Counted from the first letter of the stretch, positions 19,580 to 29,481 are shown. The stretch: DNA of 64,000 bases from Nereida sp. MMG025 (GCF_021654165.1 NZ_JAKFZN010000003.1:62001-126000), one strand, 5' to 3'. The notes: generated from the letters alone by a model not told the origin. Numbers and translations: made by a program.

Positions 19580-20437
19580 TTAGTTTGTGATGTTGCTTTC
19601 CAGCGCACGAAGCGAGCGGACGGCTGCCTCAAAGTGCTGCGGATGGGTGTCGATTGCTTCTTTCAGCAACCCTTTGCCTGTCGCCAAATCACCCTGTTTC
19701 ACGGCCGACAAACCAAGCGTGTGGAGCAACTGTGCACGCTCGACCTGACTCATTGAGATCACAGGCATATCGTATTTGCGCTGCGCACCACGTGCGAGGA
19801 TCAGGTTATTCTTGGCGGTAAAAAGTTTTGGATCGTTGCGGATGGATTGCATGAACAAGCGTTCCGCTTCGCCAAAATCACCGCGTGTCAGTTTGGAATA
19901 GCCCCAGTTGTTCAGCACACCTGCCGGGCGGGTGGTCAGCCCAATTGCTGTGCCGTAAAAGCTGTCGGCGCGGTCCCATTCCTGATTGCTGTCGGCCACC
20001 ATGGCTTCAAGGCGATAGCGCTTGAATGTTTCGAAAGTGGGCGGCACGTCATCAAGAACTTTTTCTGCTTTTTTCCACTGGCCTGTGCGGATCAGGGCGT
20101 CGGCAAGATCAACGCGGTCATCATTTGTGGCGTCCGGGTGGCTGGCGACTTTTGTCCAAGCGCCGACACCTTCATCGGCACGCTTTGCACGGATCAATGA
20201 TTTGGCCAGACCGCGCTGAAACTCAAGCCGTTTTGGCTCTTGCTTGAGTGCTTTTTGGAAGTAGTTAACGCCCTCATTGGGGTCGGCAACCGAAAGCATG
20301 ATGTCATTGAGGTTGCTATCATCGATCACATTCACGTCTTTGATCGCGCGGGTCACCTCTGCCTCGGATGACTTTTGGCATCCAGAAACAATTAAACCTG
20401 CCGAAAGGCAGAGGCTCAAAATCACGGTATGGCGCAT
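19580..20437 (-). CDS. tadD: TPR lipoprotein, TadD-like
   Basis: A 285-residue protein with a lipoprotein signal (lipobox IVSGC, Cys20) and tandem tetratricopeptide repeats (for example LAKSLIRAKRADEGVGAWTKV, LADALIRTGQWKKAEKVLDDV, NWGYSKLTRGDFGEAERLFMQS). TadD lipoproteins act as pilotins for the outer-membrane secretin of the Flp pilus. Together with the next gene upstream it makes a pair of TPR lipoproteins at the end of the tad operon. Confidence 0.85.
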   Translation of the reverse strand: MRHTVILSLCLSAGLIVSGCQKSSEAEVTRAIKDVNVIDDSNLNDIMLSVADPNEGVNYFQKALKQEPKRLEFQRGLAKSLIRAKRADEGVGAWTKVASHPDATNDDRVDLADALIRTGQWKKAEKVLDDVPPTFETFKRYRLEAMVADSNQEWDRADSFYGTAIGLTTRPAGVLNNWGYSKLTRGDFGEAERLFMQSIRNDPKLFTAKNNLILARGAQRKYDMPVISMSQVERAQLLHTLGLSAVKQGDLATGKGLLKEAIDTHPQHFEAAVRSLRALESNITN

Positions 20438-20470
20438 GTTGCCTGCGTCCTTTTTACTGCTCGTATCGAC

Positions 20471-21031
20471 CTATGGTGTCGAAAGGATCAGGTAGTCACC
20501 CGTACCCCGACGCACCAATTGTAATGGTTCATTCTGTTCAGTGTAGCTTGGATTTTCGAGTTTTGCGAGTGTTAACCGCAAGTTGTCACGAATTTCGGCA
20601 CTTTCGCCACTATCAAGAGCAAAGGCGCGACGGAAAACCTGTGCGGCTTCCCCGATTTCGCCGCGTTCGACCAAAATAACGCCAAGATTGTTCCACGCGG
20701 GGACAAAGGTTTCGTCCTTTTCAATCGCTTGACGCAAGTAGCGTTCGGCCTGCCCCAAACGCCCCAATCGCATATTCGCGGACCCAACCGCTGATAAAAC
20801 ATCAACCGTAAGTCCTTGTTTGCCAGCCTCGCGGGTGTACGCCTTCAGTGCGAGCTCGTATTCGCCCGCGGCCATCAGGCGGTGACCGATTAGCAAACCG
20901 TCAATGTCGCTTTCACCAGCGATGCCTGGCGCAAAAGGGTTGGACGGGTCGGCCTGCGGGGCACATGCCAAAAGGCCAAGACATGCCAGCAAAACGGCGC
21001 CTGCGTGTCTTAGCCTCATGATTGCCCCCAT
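20471..21031 (-). CDS. Second TPR lipoprotein of the tad locus
   Basis: A 186-residue protein with a lipoprotein signal (LLACLGLLAC) and three to four TPR units (LKAYTREAGKQGLTVDVLSAVGSANMRLGRLGQAERYLRQAI, AWNNLGVILVERGEIGEAAQVFRRAF). It lies between tadC and tadD and is probably also a TadD-type pilotin or scaffold. ATG 21031 or the internal ATG 21019 could be the start; the second gives a tighter signal peptide. Confidence 0.82.
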   Translation of the reverse strand: MGAIMRLRHAGAVLLACLGLLACAPQADPSNPFAPGIAGESDIDGLLIGHRLMAAGEYELALKAYTREAGKQGLTVDVLSAVGSANMRLGRLGQAERYLRQAIEKDETFVPAWNNLGVILVERGEIGEAAQVFRRAFALDSGESAEIRDNLRLTLAKLENPSYTEQNEPLQLVRRGTGDYLILSTP

Positions 21032-21053
21032 GGTTGGGCACGTGATCTGCCCG

Positions 21054-22037
21054 TTAGAACTGTGCGTTGCTCAACAACTCGACGATACCGTAGACCGATG
21101 GCCCGATCATAATGATCAGCAGCGGCGGAACCGTCAGCATCATTGTGGCAAGTGTCATCTTGGTGGGCAAGGTGTTTGCCTTTTCTTCCGCCCGCATCAC
21201 GCGTTTGTCACGCATTTCGGCGGAAAAGACACGCAAGGCTTCGGCGATCGAGGTACCAAAACTGGCAGATTGGATCAACACGGTCACAAAGCTGGCCACA
21301 TCAGGCACGCCGCACCGTTCGGACATATCTTTGAGAACATTGATCTTGTCCTTACCGGCTTTCATCTCGTGGGCCACGGTTTCAAACTCTTGGGCCAGGG
21401 CAGGGGCGCCGGCGCGCATCTCGGTTGAGACGCGGTTAATGGATTGGTCCAGCGATTGGCCTGCTTCGACGCAGACCAGCATAAGGTCCAGAGCATCTGG
21501 AAAGCCGTTGGTAATTTCTTCCTGACGGGTCTGTTGTCGCTTGGTCACCCAGTATTTTGGTAGCATGTATCCCACAACACCTGGGATCAAAACCATCATG
21601 ATGGTCTGTGGGGTGGTTGGTTCGGCAACCGTTGTGCGGAACAACGCATAGACCGCGCCAAGAGCCAAAAACCCAAGGCCAAGCGCAAACTGCATGAAGT
21701 GGAACGTGCGCACGGCGTTCTTGCCGTAATAGCCCGCCTGCATCAATTTCAGGCGGATGGCCGAGTATTCCTCTTCATCCTGCGGCTCAAGGAAATCGGC
21801 ATATTTGTTAAGGGCATCGCCCCCGATTTCCTTGCGGCGCAGTTCGGCGGCCTTCTCACCTGTGTCTGAACTGCGGGCCTGCGCACGCAATTTGTCCAGC
21901 GGGTCTTTTTCTTTCTTCAGCAAGACGGGAAGGGCCAGAAGGACCATGAACAGTCCAAGGATGCCCACAATGATCAGCATCCCGAAGGGGCCAAACATGT
22001 CTGTCAATTTACTATCGATCGTGTCGAGAATTGCCAT
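21054..22037 (-). CDS. tadC: TadC, inner-membrane platform protein (GspF family)
   Basis: Inner-membrane platform subunit of the Flp pilus assembly machine. The 327-residue product carries a type II secretion F domain with hydrophobic segments near residues 15-38, 108-130, 140-160 and the C-terminus (ATMMLTVPPLLIIMIGPSVYGIVELL), separated by a helical cytoplasmic domain (PDALDLMLVCVEAGQSLDQSINRVSTE). It is adjacent to its usual partner tadB, 12 bases downstream. Confidence 0.93.
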   Translation of the reverse strand: MAILDTIDSKLTDMFGPFGMLIIVGILGLFMVLLALPVLLKKEKDPLDKLRAQARSSDTGEKAAELRRKEIGGDALNKYADFLEPQDEEEYSAIRLKLMQAGYYGKNAVRTFHFMQFALGLGFLALGAVYALFRTTVAEPTTPQTIMMVLIPGVVGYMLPKYWVTKRQQTRQEEITNGFPDALDLMLVCVEAGQSLDQSINRVSTEMRAGAPALAQEFETVAHEMKAGKDKINVLKDMSERCGVPDVASFVTVLIQSASFGTSIAEALRVFSAEMRDKRVMRAEEKANTLPTKMTLATMMLTVPPLLIIMIGPSVYGIVELLSNAQF

Positions 22038-22049
22038 GTCCTAGATCCT

Positions 22050-23018
22050 TTACACCTTGATGTTCACAAGGGCGCGCATGACGACCATGTTGGTGATCAA
22101 AAAGCCAGCCACGACCAGACAGGCGGGGATAAAGACCGATGTCTCTTTCACCTCGTCGTAGTAGTCGGGTTGAATCAGGTTGATCATGATAAGTGCGCCA
22201 AGCGGGAAGATGGACAAGAACATGCCCGACCATTTCGCCTCCGCCGTAATGGCTTTCACACGGCGAAACAGTTTGAACCGTGCGCGGATCACCTGTGCCA
22301 GCCCGTACAGAACCTCGGCCAAGTTACCACCGGATGTTTGCTGGATCGTCACCGCGACGGCCAAAAAGCGCAAATCCTGCAAATCAAGACGTTCGGCCAT
22401 ATCTTTGAGCGCATCGCCCGTGTTGCGGCCATAGGTGCTTTCGTCTGCAATAATGCCCATTTCGGTGCCCAACGGATCGGGAACTTCTTTGGCCACGATC
22501 TGCAACGCGCTTGCAAACGGGTGTCCCACGCGCAAGCTGCGCACCATCAATTCAACGGCATCTGGCAGTTGTTCCTGGATCATGGCCATTCGGGTTTTGG
22601 CCTTTTTATTGATCCAAAAGTAGACGCCTCCGATGCCCATCGCGACCGCAACAACCATGCGTACGGCAGGTTCCGCCCCTGTGCCGACAGTCAAACCCAC
22701 AAAGGATACGATCGACAAAACGCCCATCAGAAGAACAAGCTGCCCAGGGGTGAACGCGATGCCGCCCTTTTGGGCCTTGCTGGCCAAGATAGAGTAAAGC
22801 GGGATGGAGGAGGAGCGCAGATGCTGGCTCATCTCCTTGCGCAGTTGTTCAAGAACCTCCTCGCGGCCTTGCCCTTTTTCGAGCATGTCGAGGCGGCGGT
22901 TGACCTTACTGTTCAGGCTGATCGATTTACCGAAGGCAACCAGATAGATCCCTTCGACAATCACCACAACGGCGACGAAGATCAGACCATAGATAAGAAG
23001 TGCTGGATCAAAAGACAT
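22050..23018 (-). CDS. tadB: TadB, inner-membrane platform protein (GspF family)
   Basis: Partner platform protein of TadC. The 322-residue product begins with a membrane helix (LLIYGLIFVAVVVIVEGIYLV), has two central hydrophobic segments around residues 90-135, the conserved GspF-like cytoplasmic helix PDAVELMVRSLRVGHPFASALQIVAKEVPDPLG, and two C-terminal membrane helices. It ends 12 bases before tadC and starts six bases after cpaF. Confidence 0.93.
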   Translation of the reverse strand: MSFDPALLIYGLIFVAVVVIVEGIYLVAFGKSISLNSKVNRRLDMLEKGQGREEVLEQLRKEMSQHLRSSSIPLYSILASKAQKGGIAFTPGQLVLLMGVLSIVSFVGLTVGTGAEPAVRMVVAVAMGIGGVYFWINKKAKTRMAMIQEQLPDAVELMVRSLRVGHPFASALQIVAKEVPDPLGTEMGIIADESTYGRNTGDALKDMAERLDLQDLRFLAVAVTIQQTSGGNLAEVLYGLAQVIRARFKLFRRVKAITAEAKWSGMFLSIFPLGALIMINLIQPDYYDEVKETSVFIPACLVVAGFLITNMVVMRALVNIKV

Positions 23019-23024
23019 CAGTGA

Positions 23025-24476
23025 TTATTCCATCTTTACAGGTTCATAGATCGATGGTGGCAGATCGAAGCCCCACATCTTGAACCGTTCCGAGAAGTGC
23101 GAGCGCACGCCAGTGGCGGTGAAGTGGCCCAGAATTTTGTTGTCAGGCGACAGCCCGACACGTTGATAGCGGAACACCTCTTGCATCGAGATGACATCGC
23201 CTTCCATGCCAGTGATTTCCGTGATCGAGACCATGCGGCGCGACCCGTCTTGCAAACGGCTGGCCTGTACGATCAGGTTCACAGCCGAAGCAATCTGGCT
23301 GCGCACCGCTTTGATTGGCATTTCGATGCCCGCCATCGCGATCATATTTTCCAAACGGCTGATCCCGTCCCGTGCAGAGTTGGCGTGAATTGTGGTCATC
23401 GATCCATCGTGGCCCGTGTTCATCGCCTGCAACATGTCGATGACTTCTTCGCCACGTGTTTCCCCCACGATGATCCGGTCCGGACGCATCCGAAGGGCGT
23501 TTTTCAGACAGTCACGCTGGCTGACGCCGCCGCGGCCTTCCACATTGGGCGGCCGGCTTTCCATCCGGCCAACGTGGGTCTGTTGCAGTTGAAGTTCTGC
23601 CGTATCCTCGATCGTCAGGATACGTTCATCATTGTCGATGAACGATGACAGCGCGTTAAGCGTCGTGGTTTTACCGGAGCCTGTCCCGCCTGAAACAATG
23701 ACGTTCAGACGTGTCGATACGGCGGCTTGCAGATAGGCAGCCATCTCTTCGGAAAAGGCTCCGAAATCGACCAAATCGCTAATCCCGAGCTTGTCCTTTT
23801 TGAACTTACGAATGGACACAAGGCTGCCATCCACCGCAATCGGCGGCACCATCGCGTTGAAACGCGAGCCATCGGCCAAGCGGGCGTCGACATACGGGTT
23901 TGATTCATCCACACGGCGGCCAACGGCCGATACGATTTTGTCGATGATGCGCAAAAGATGCCGTTCATCTTTGAAGGTGATATCGCTCAGTTGCAGTTTA
24001 CCCGCACGTTCGACGAAGATTTGTTGCGGTCCGTTGACCAGAATATCGTTGACGCTTTCGTCTTTCAAAAGCGTCTCGAGCGGGCCCAGACCTGTGACTT
24101 CATCATAAAGATCCTGGATCAGATGTGAGCGGTCCTCGCGGTTCAAAACCATGCCAAGCTCATTGAGCGTTTCGCCAGAGATCGCGCTGATCTCCGACTT
24201 CAGCTCAGATTCCGAGGCGTGTTCAAGGGCCGCAAGATTGAGGTTGTCCAACAGCTCACGGTGGATTTGAAGCTTCACTTCACCCAGTTTTTCCTTGCGC
24301 TTTTTCTCTTTGTCCATGGGGACAACTTGTGCCGCCTTTTTGGGCGGAGCCGCAGCTGGCGCGGGCTTTGGTGCAGGGGCCGCAGCGGGTGCGGCTTCGA
24401 CAACCTGTGCAGCGGGTGCTGCTGCGACCGCAGCGGGTGCTGCGTCAGCGGTGGGTTTTTTATAACGTGAAAACAT
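23025..24476 (-). CDS. cpaF: CpaF/TadA, pilus assembly ATPase
   Basis: Hexameric secretion ATPase that powers Flp pilus assembly. The 483-residue product has an Ala/Pro-rich low-complexity N-terminus (about 1-60), an N-terminal domain with [16 protein letters not shown] and [19 protein letters not shown], then the ATPase core with Walker [17 protein letters not shown] (about 262-277), the Asp and Walker B boxes ([22 protein letters not shown]) and the His box [17 protein letters not shown]. The length matches the CpaF family. Confidence 0.96.
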   Translation of the reverse strand: MFSRYKKPTADAAPAAVAAAPAAQVVEAAPAAAPAPKPAPAAAPPKKAAQVVPMDKEKKRKEKLGEVKLQIHRELLDNLNLAALEHASESELKSEISAISGETLNELGMVLNREDRSHLIQDLYDEVTGLGPLETLLKDESVNDILVNGPQQIFVERAGKLQLSDITFKDERHLLRIIDKIVSAVGRRVDESNPYVDARLADGSRFNAMVPPIAVDGSLVSIRKFKKDKLGISDLVDFGAFSEEMAAYLQAAVSTRLNVIVSGGTGSGKTTTLNALSSFIDNDERILTIEDTAELQLQQTHVGRMESRPPNVEGRGGVSQRDCLKNALRMRPDRIIVGETRGEEVIDMLQAMNTGHDGSMTTIHANSARDGISRLENMIAMAGIEMPIKAVRSQIASAVNLIVQASRLQDGSRRMVSITEITGMEGDVISMQEVFRYQRVGLSPDNKILGHFTATGVRSHFSERFKMWGFDLPPSIYEPVKME

Positions 24477-24482
24477 GCGCTA

Positions 24483-25733
24483 TTATCCTTTTGCCGCTTG
24501 CGATTTTGTGCCCTGCGCCATTTCATGAAGCGAGGCGGCCAATTTCATGATCTCTTTGCGAAGCGGGTTTTTGGCGGCGGTTTCGGCCAAAGGAAGCCCG
24601 TGATCACCAGCCTGACTGACGGGTTTGCCGCCATCCGGCAAAAGCAATTCCAGCGATACATCAAGGCTTTCAGCCATCCGTTTCACCCGTGATTTGCCCT
24701 GCAAGTCGGTAAATTTAGGCGAACGGTTTACGGCAAAGCGTAATTTGTCATGGGGCAGGTCCTCTGCCTTGAGGGCCTTGATCATCCGCAAGACATTTTG
24801 CGCCGATCGCATTTCCATTTCGATGGGGCAGAAATAGACCGCCGATGCGTTCAACACAGTCTCTGTCCACGATACCAAGGTCGAAGGCATATCAACGACC
24901 ACGTAGTCAAAGTTTGCCTTGGCCACATCAAGAATACGCGCGACATCTTCGGGCTGGATCAAATCAAGCGGGATGATGTCCGTCGGGGCCGTCAGAACAT
25001 GAAGCTTTTCGTTAAAGCTCAGCAAGGCCTGCATAAAGCTGTCGCTGTCCATGTTTTCCGTGTCGGACAGAAGTTCAAACACGGCTTCACGGCGCGGCAG
25101 GTCCAGGTAGGTTGAGGTTGCACCAAACTGCAGGTCAAGGTCGAGCAGACACACACGTGGTGCGTTTTCCTTGTCGATCAGCGCGAGTTCCCACGCCAGG
25201 TTGACCGCGAATGTCGATGCGCCAGTGCCGCCCGCCAAACCGTGAACAGGCAAGATCAGTCCATTGCGGCTGTTGGAAGAGGCGGTCAGCGTTGGCTGCA
25301 GTTCCGCAGGCACAGGCGCTTCAGGTTCAGGCGCATTCAACCGCTCAATCGCCGCGGCCAATTCGCCTTCGGGAAGCGGGTAGGGCACAAAGTCGTTGGC
25401 ACCCAAGCGCAGCAATTGGTGCAGGGCGACGGGTGTCAAATCCTCGGCGATCAGGATCACCTTGATATTGGCATCGCGCGCGGCCGTGATGATTTCAGCG
25501 ACCTGAGACAGGTTTTCCTCGTCATCTTCGTCCACGGCGACGGCTACAAATTCAAGCGTTTCCGCGTCGGGTTGTTTGAAGAATGCTAGCGCATCATCAA
25601 AACCCAAATCGCCCCAGTTTTCACCAAGCGCGGTTTCCATGTCTTCGATCAGAAGATCGAAATTCTGGACATCTCGCGAGATCGTGCAGGCGGTAAGCGG
25701 TGCAAGCTCTGTCTGAAGTGCGGGGGTACCCAT
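24483..25733 (-). CDS. cpaE: CpaE/TadZ, MinD/ParA-like pilus localisation ATPase
   Basis: CpaE/TadZ places the pilus machine at the pole. The 416-residue product has an N-terminal receiver-like domain (about 20-130, PDAETLEFVAVAVDEDDEEN then VILIAEDLTPVALHQLLRLGANDFVPYPL) followed by a MinD/ParA ATPase domain. The P-loop is atypical (LAGGTGASTFAVNLA, about 165-180) and lacks the usual KGG lysine, as in many TadZ proteins. It is the first gene after a terminator and a 240-base gap, so it probably has its own promoter. Confidence 0.92.
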   Translation of the reverse strand: MGTPALQTELAPLTACTISRDVQNFDLLIEDMETALGENWGDLGFDDALAFFKQPDAETLEFVAVAVDEDDEENLSQVAEIITAARDANIKVILIAEDLTPVALHQLLRLGANDFVPYPLPEGELAAAIERLNAPEPEAPVPAELQPTLTASSNSRNGLILPVHGLAGGTGASTFAVNLAWELALIDKENAPRVCLLDLDLQFGATSTYLDLPRREAVFELLSDTENMDSDSFMQALLSFNEKLHVLTAPTDIIPLDLIQPEDVARILDVAKANFDYVVVDMPSTLVSWTETVLNASAVYFCPIEMEMRSAQNVLRMIKALKAEDLPHDKLRFAVNRSPKFTDLQGKSRVKRMAESLDVSLELLLPDGGKPVSQAGDHGLPLAETAAKNPLRKEIMKLAASLHEMAQGTKSQAAKG

Positions 25734-25934
25734 TGCTCTCTCGTCCTCTTCACAGATCCAAAGATCCGACCCTCAAAGGGGTCTTTTGATTGCGGGCCAA
25801 GACGTCTGATTGCAGACACACTTCACCCTTTGAAACTGTTTTGACGGGGGATTGGGGCAGGATTGGGACCAAATTGATACGTTTATGTGAATTTGGTCAA
25901 CGATCAGAGCGAATTGCGATGATTGGTTCTGATG
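25734..25934 (-). promoter_or_regulatory. Probable promoter region of cpaE-cpaF-tadBC
   Basis: About 200 non-coding bases lie between the terminator of the flp-cpaBC-ompA unit and cpaE. The stretch contains several A/T-rich blocks and a ribosome site (GAGAG) before the cpaE start, but no motif I can name. A promoter here is inferred from the position of the terminator. Confidence 0.4.
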
Positions 25935-25966
25935 CAAAAGGGTAAAGCGACAGCGCCGCTTTACCC
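25935..25966 (-). terminator. Terminator after the OmpA gene inside the tad locus
   Basis: On the minus strand a ten-base-pair stem (25957-25966 with 25940-25949, GGGTAAAGCG paired with CGCTTTACCC) is followed by TTTTGC. It lies 11 bases past the OmpA stop codon and would divide the tad locus into two transcripts. Confidence 0.75.
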
Positions 25967-25977
25967 GTGATGGGTGG

Positions 25978-26637
25978 TTATTGGCCTTCGGCCTCGACGC
26001 CTGAAAGTTCGGTTGTCGCATTCGCGCCACCGACGTAATCACGATAGACGATCTGGGCATATTTGCCGTCCATCACCGTTGGATGCGCGCCAACAAAGCC
26101 CGAAACTTCCGTTACGGTGCGGCGGTTCCGGCGTTCCTTGCCCTGGCTGACAACCAATGGCTGCGTTTCACCGTAAGAGACAAGCGCTTCAAGGCGGTTG
26201 CGACTAATGCCAAGAGACGACAGGTAGTGCACAACTGCATTCGCGCGGCGTTTGCCCAAGGCACGGTTGTAGCGGTCTGATCCAACCGCATCGGCGTGAC
26301 CATAGACGCTAAAGCGCACTTCGGGGAACTGGCGGATAAAGTCTGCCTGTTGGCGCAAGACCTGCTTGGCCGCGCTGTCCAAAGCTGCAGAGTTAAACGC
26401 GAACGTAATTGTTGTTGGCACTTCGCGGGCAAAGCGTTCGGACATATTGACCAAATAACTGCGCTCGCCGTTGTGAATAAGGGTATTGTTCATCGTGGCG
26501 TTGCCAAAATACCCTTCGTCCACCAGCGCACCGGCTTCCACGTTCCATGCAACCGTTCCAGGATTGTCAGACCCGCAACCTGCCACAACTGCGAAAGCCG
26601 AAAGGGCAATCATGCTTTTGAGGGGTGTGCGTTTCAT
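25978..26637 (-). CDS. OmpA-family lipoprotein in the tad locus
   Basis: A 219-residue protein with a lipoprotein signal (SAFAVVAGC, Cys about 20), a middle region of about 60 residues without recognisable domain, and a C-terminal OmpA-like peptidoglycan-binding domain (FAFNSAALDSAAKQVL, YGHADAVGSDRYNRALGKRRA). I chose ATG 26637, four bases before the cpaC end; the longer upstream frame is antisense-like. It probably anchors the Flp secretin to peptidoglycan; some tad loci carry such an OmpA protein. That role is inferred from position. Confidence 0.88.
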   Translation of the reverse strand: MKRTPLKSMIALSAFAVVAGCGSDNPGTVAWNVEAGALVDEGYFGNATMNNTLIHNGERSYLVNMSERFAREVPTTITFAFNSAALDSAAKQVLRQQADFIRQFPEVRFSVYGHADAVGSDRYNRALGKRRANAVVHYLSSLGISRNRLEALVSYGETQPLVVSQGKERRNRRTVTEVSGFVGAHPTVMDGKYAQIVYRDYVGGANATTELSGVEAEGQ

Positions 26638-26641
26638 CTTA

Positions 26642-28060
26642 TCAATCCAATACGTAGCCATATGACCCGTTGAAATCCTGCTTGGCAACCTCTGCCGCGG
26701 CACCTTGCGACGCGCCACCCGTTACTTTGCCACGCAAGAACAAATCACGTTCTGTTGGCAAGGTGACACGATCTGTCGGCAAGGCCAAGGCTTCGCCGCG
26801 TGTGGGGGTCACCAAATGTGGGGTCACGATGATCACAAGCTCTGATTGCGCGCGCTCATATTCCGCGCTGCGGAACAGCGCACCAAGTACAGGGATATCG
26901 CCAAGCCATGGCACCTGTCCGTTCAAATCCGAAAAGTCGTCTTGCAAAAGACCTGCAATTGCAAAGCTTTCGCCGTCCCGCATTTCCACGGTTGTTGATG
27001 TTTCGCGGCGCTGGAAGGCATCAATGGTGAAACCACCTTGGCTAAAGCCGTTGGAAGGGTCAATCGAGCTGACGGCCGCGCTAAGTTGCAGGTTGATGAC
27101 ATCATCATCCAGAACGCGCGGGATAAAGTTCAGCTCAATACCGAATGGTTTGAATTCGACGGTGATGGAATCTTCGCCCTGTGCAACGGGAACAGGGTAT
27201 TCACCACCGGCCAGGAATTTCGCTTCCTGACCTGACAGTGCTGTCAGGTTGGGTTCTGCCAAAGTGCGCACAACGCCTTTTGATTCAAGGGCTTCCAGCA
27301 ACCACGCCACTTCCAGCCCGCCCGCGTTGAACCCAAAGAGGGTCGCGCCCGTATTGCCGTTAGAGGCGGGCAGGGCACCGCCCAGGGAATTGGTGATCGC
27401 GCCATTTGTGACGTTTGCGCCTGTGCCCGAGCGGACACCAAGTTCATCGCCAAACAGGCTGCCCGAAATACCGATGGACGAGCTGAGCGATTTGCGCACG
27501 GTGCGCTGCATCTCTGCAAAGCGGACCTTCAGCATGACTTGCTGTGTGCCACCAACGCTCATCAGGTTAGAGACACGGTCGGGCGCGTAGCGTTCTGCCA
27601 GCTCCAACGCGCGGTCCAGCCGCCCGATCGACGAAACTGTCCCACTCAGAACGATGCCGTCATTTGCCGTGCGCACTTCGATCTTTTCATTTGGAAGGAT
27701 CTGGCGCAGGCGCTCTTTGAATTCTGCGATATCGGGTGCGACACGCACCTCAACGTTGGTGATCAAACGGCCATCTGGCCCCAGAAGGGTCAGCGTGGTG
27801 CGTCCGGGCTCTTTGCCCAACACATAAATGGTGCGATCCGAAAGGGTCGAGATATCGGCAATGCCCGGGTTGGCGATGCTCAATTCTGCGAAAGGGACGT
27901 CGCTTTCGACGACAACAGCGCGGTTCATCGGCACATTCAATGCTGTCGATGGCGCACCGCGCATAACACGCAGGGTTTCGGCAGCCGATACATCTGGCAT
28001 AGCCGAAAACGTCAATGCGAACCCAACAAGGGCCGCCTTCAAGAAAGGGGTCTTTTTCAT
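26642..28060 (-). CDS. cpaC: CpaC/RcpA, outer-membrane secretin of the Flp pilus
   Basis: Secretin forming the outer-membrane pore for the pilus. The 472-residue product has a signal peptide (cleavage near DVSAAE), a pilus/secretin N-domain (AVVVESDVPFAELSIANPGIADIS), a BON-like segment (EKIEVRTANDGIVLSGTVSSIGRLDRALELAERY) and the secretin core with VMLKVRFAEMQRTVRKSL, KFLAGGEYPVPV, VEFKPFGIELNFIPRVLDDD and VPWLGDIPVLGALFRS. ATG 28060 is chosen over an upstream in-frame start because it gives a proper signal peptide. Confidence 0.95.
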   Translation of the reverse strand: MKKTPFLKAALVGFALTFSAMPDVSAAETLRVMRGAPSTALNVPMNRAVVVESDVPFAELSIANPGIADISTLSDRTIYVLGKEPGRTTLTLLGPDGRLITNVEVRVAPDIAEFKERLRQILPNEKIEVRTANDGIVLSGTVSSIGRLDRALELAERYAPDRVSNLMSVGGTQQVMLKVRFAEMQRTVRKSLSSSIGISGSLFGDELGVRSGTGANVTNGAITNSLGGALPASNGNTGATLFGFNAGGLEVAWLLEALESKGVVRTLAEPNLTALSGQEAKFLAGGEYPVPVAQGEDSITVEFKPFGIELNFIPRVLDDDVINLQLSAAVSSIDPSNGFSQGGFTIDAFQRRETSTTVEMRDGESFAIAGLLQDDFSDLNGQVPWLGDIPVLGALFRSAEYERAQSELVIIVTPHLVTPTRGEALALPTDRVTLPTERDLFLRGKVTGGASQGAAAEVAKQDFNGSYGYVLD

Positions 28061-28224
28061 TGTGACTGCCTCATATGATGTCACGACTGCTCGTGGGGTC
28101 TTTGCCCCTTTTTTTAAAACATGCGCCAGTTTTGATTTTTTTGCAAGAATCAATGTGTTGTGGCGACTTCCTGATGTGGTTGCGGTGCAACATAGGGTGG
28201 GGTGGCGTAGCTTTTACACGAAAA

Positions 28225-28248
28225 TCGCGCGCCCAACCGGGACGCGCG
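28225..28248 (-). terminator. Possible attenuator hairpin between cpaB and cpaC
   Basis: On the minus strand CGCGCGTCCC pairs with GGGCGCGCG (one bulged T) and is followed by ATTTTCG. It sits in the 214-base gap between cpaB and cpaC and could lower cpaC transcription relative to the pilins. The short U tract makes it a weak call. Confidence 0.35.
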
Positions 28249-28274
28249 TTTCCGTTTTTTGACCTATGCCTCAG

Positions 28275-29141
28275 CTAGTTTGTGCATGGGATCGGGATTT
28301 CGATCACTTCGGCGCCTTTACGTGTTCTGATCGTGCAGACGCGGTCTTTTTGCACTTCCTGAATTTCCTGGGGCGTAATGCCCAACAATTCGTTCTGGTT
28401 AACCTCAAAAGCCGCAACCTCGGTATCATCGTTCGAGCCGACAAGTGAGAGGGACAGATCCCCGGTGGCTTGGGCCTGGGTCAAAAGCGCGACCTGTTGG
28501 GGGGTTGCTTCAACTGTGACGGTGCCTGCAATTTGTGCGCCAGTGCGGTCCATGTCAGCCGATTGGTCAATCGCGATCAGCTTCAATCCGGTTTGAATGA
28601 GCTTCGTGATCCGCCCGTCGCGGGGTTCGTTTCGGCTGTTGGTGGCGCCTTGGACGTTCCCTGACCAATAAACATCGACACGGTCATTGGGACGCAAGAA
28701 ACCAGATACGCCCGATTGCGCATTCACATTGATGGCAAAGGCGCGCATGCCTGGGCTGAGGCGCGAGGTGATGCCTGCATCAGCGCCTGCATCCGTCACT
28801 TTGACCTCCAAAACGGCCTCGCCCTTTTCCATTGCACGTAGCGCAACGCGCGGCACGTCAAATCCTTTCGGGAACAACACGTCCTGATCGGTAAAGGCGC
28901 CTTCTGGGATGGCTTCAACAGGCCAAAGGATCGGCTTCATATCATCTTTTTGCAAAGGCTCGCCGTAGCGGACGGCGCGTGTTGTGATGAACACAACATC
29001 GGTTGGCACAATTTTCGATGCGGCTTCGCGCTGTGCTTCCAACTCGGCGCGTTGCTGCGAAACATACCCTTGGGCAACGTGGACGGCAAAACCTGCCAGT
29101 CCAAGCCCGAGAAGCAAGACAAGTGCAAATACCATACGCAT
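28275..29141 (-). CDS. cpaB: CpaB/RcpC, Flp pilus assembly protein
   Basis: CpaB is a periplasmic protein tethered to the inner membrane that stabilises the secretin. The 288-residue product has one N-terminal membrane helix (FALVLLLGLGLAGFAVHVA), a SAF-type domain beginning VVFITTRAVRYGEPLQKDDMKPILWP, and the RcpC/CpaB domain (GMRAFAINVNAQSGVSGFLRPNDRVDVYWSG). The sequence position upstream of the secretin gene is the normal one. Confidence 0.93.
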   Translation of the reverse strand: MRMVFALVLLLGLGLAGFAVHVAQGYVSQQRAELEAQREAASKIVPTDVVFITTRAVRYGEPLQKDDMKPILWPVEAIPEGAFTDQDVLFPKGFDVPRVALRAMEKGEAVLEVKVTDAGADAGITSRLSPGMRAFAINVNAQSGVSGFLRPNDRVDVYWSGNVQGATNSRNEPRDGRITKLIQTGLKLIAIDQSADMDRTGAQIAGTVTVEATPQQVALLTQAQATGDLSLSLVGSNDDTEVAAFEVNQNELLGITPQEIQEVQKDRVCTIRTRKGAEVIEIPIPCTN

Positions 29142-29289
29142 CGTTTCTATCCTTCAATTAATGGGGTGCGCCTGCACCGACCGTTGGTGACAAGGTGCCA
29201 GACAAATACGGCAAAACCGCGGCGCAAACCTGACGTAACAAAGAAATTGGTTCGATTGGTAAACGCCGGTGCCGTTTTGCGACCATTGT

Positions 29290-29481
29290 TTACTTGTCAA
29301 ACATACCCAGTGGGCGTGTCTGCATCTCTGCCGAAACGTCACTGGCAAGCTTTTCTGTGCTGCTTCCCATGACCAATAGAATACCGATGGCCATTCCTGC
29401 AATTGCCGCCGTGATCACGACCCAATCAATTGTGATTGCGCCGTCTTCTGAGCGGAAGAATTTTTTGAATTGAGTGGGCAT
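29290..29481 (-). CDS. Flp-family pilin 1
   Basis: A 63-residue Flp/Fap pilin. A basic leader (MPTQFKKFFRSEDG) is followed by a Gly-Ala prepilin cleavage site at residues 14/15 and an uninterrupted hydrophobic helix (ITIDWVVITAAIAGMAIGILLVM). Asp takes the usual Glu place five residues after the cut. The start at ATG 29481 is supported by GGAGAG upstream. It follows the second pilin gene across a terminator. Confidence 0.9.
   Translation of the reverse strand: MPTQFKKFFRSEDGAITIDWVVITAAIAGMAIGILLVMGSSTEKLASDVSAEMQTRPLGMFDK

Noticed and set aside
22170-23024. Plus-strand frame of 284 codons opposite tadB
   Set aside because: It mirrors tadB entirely and the translation is rich in His, Gln and Asn without motifs.
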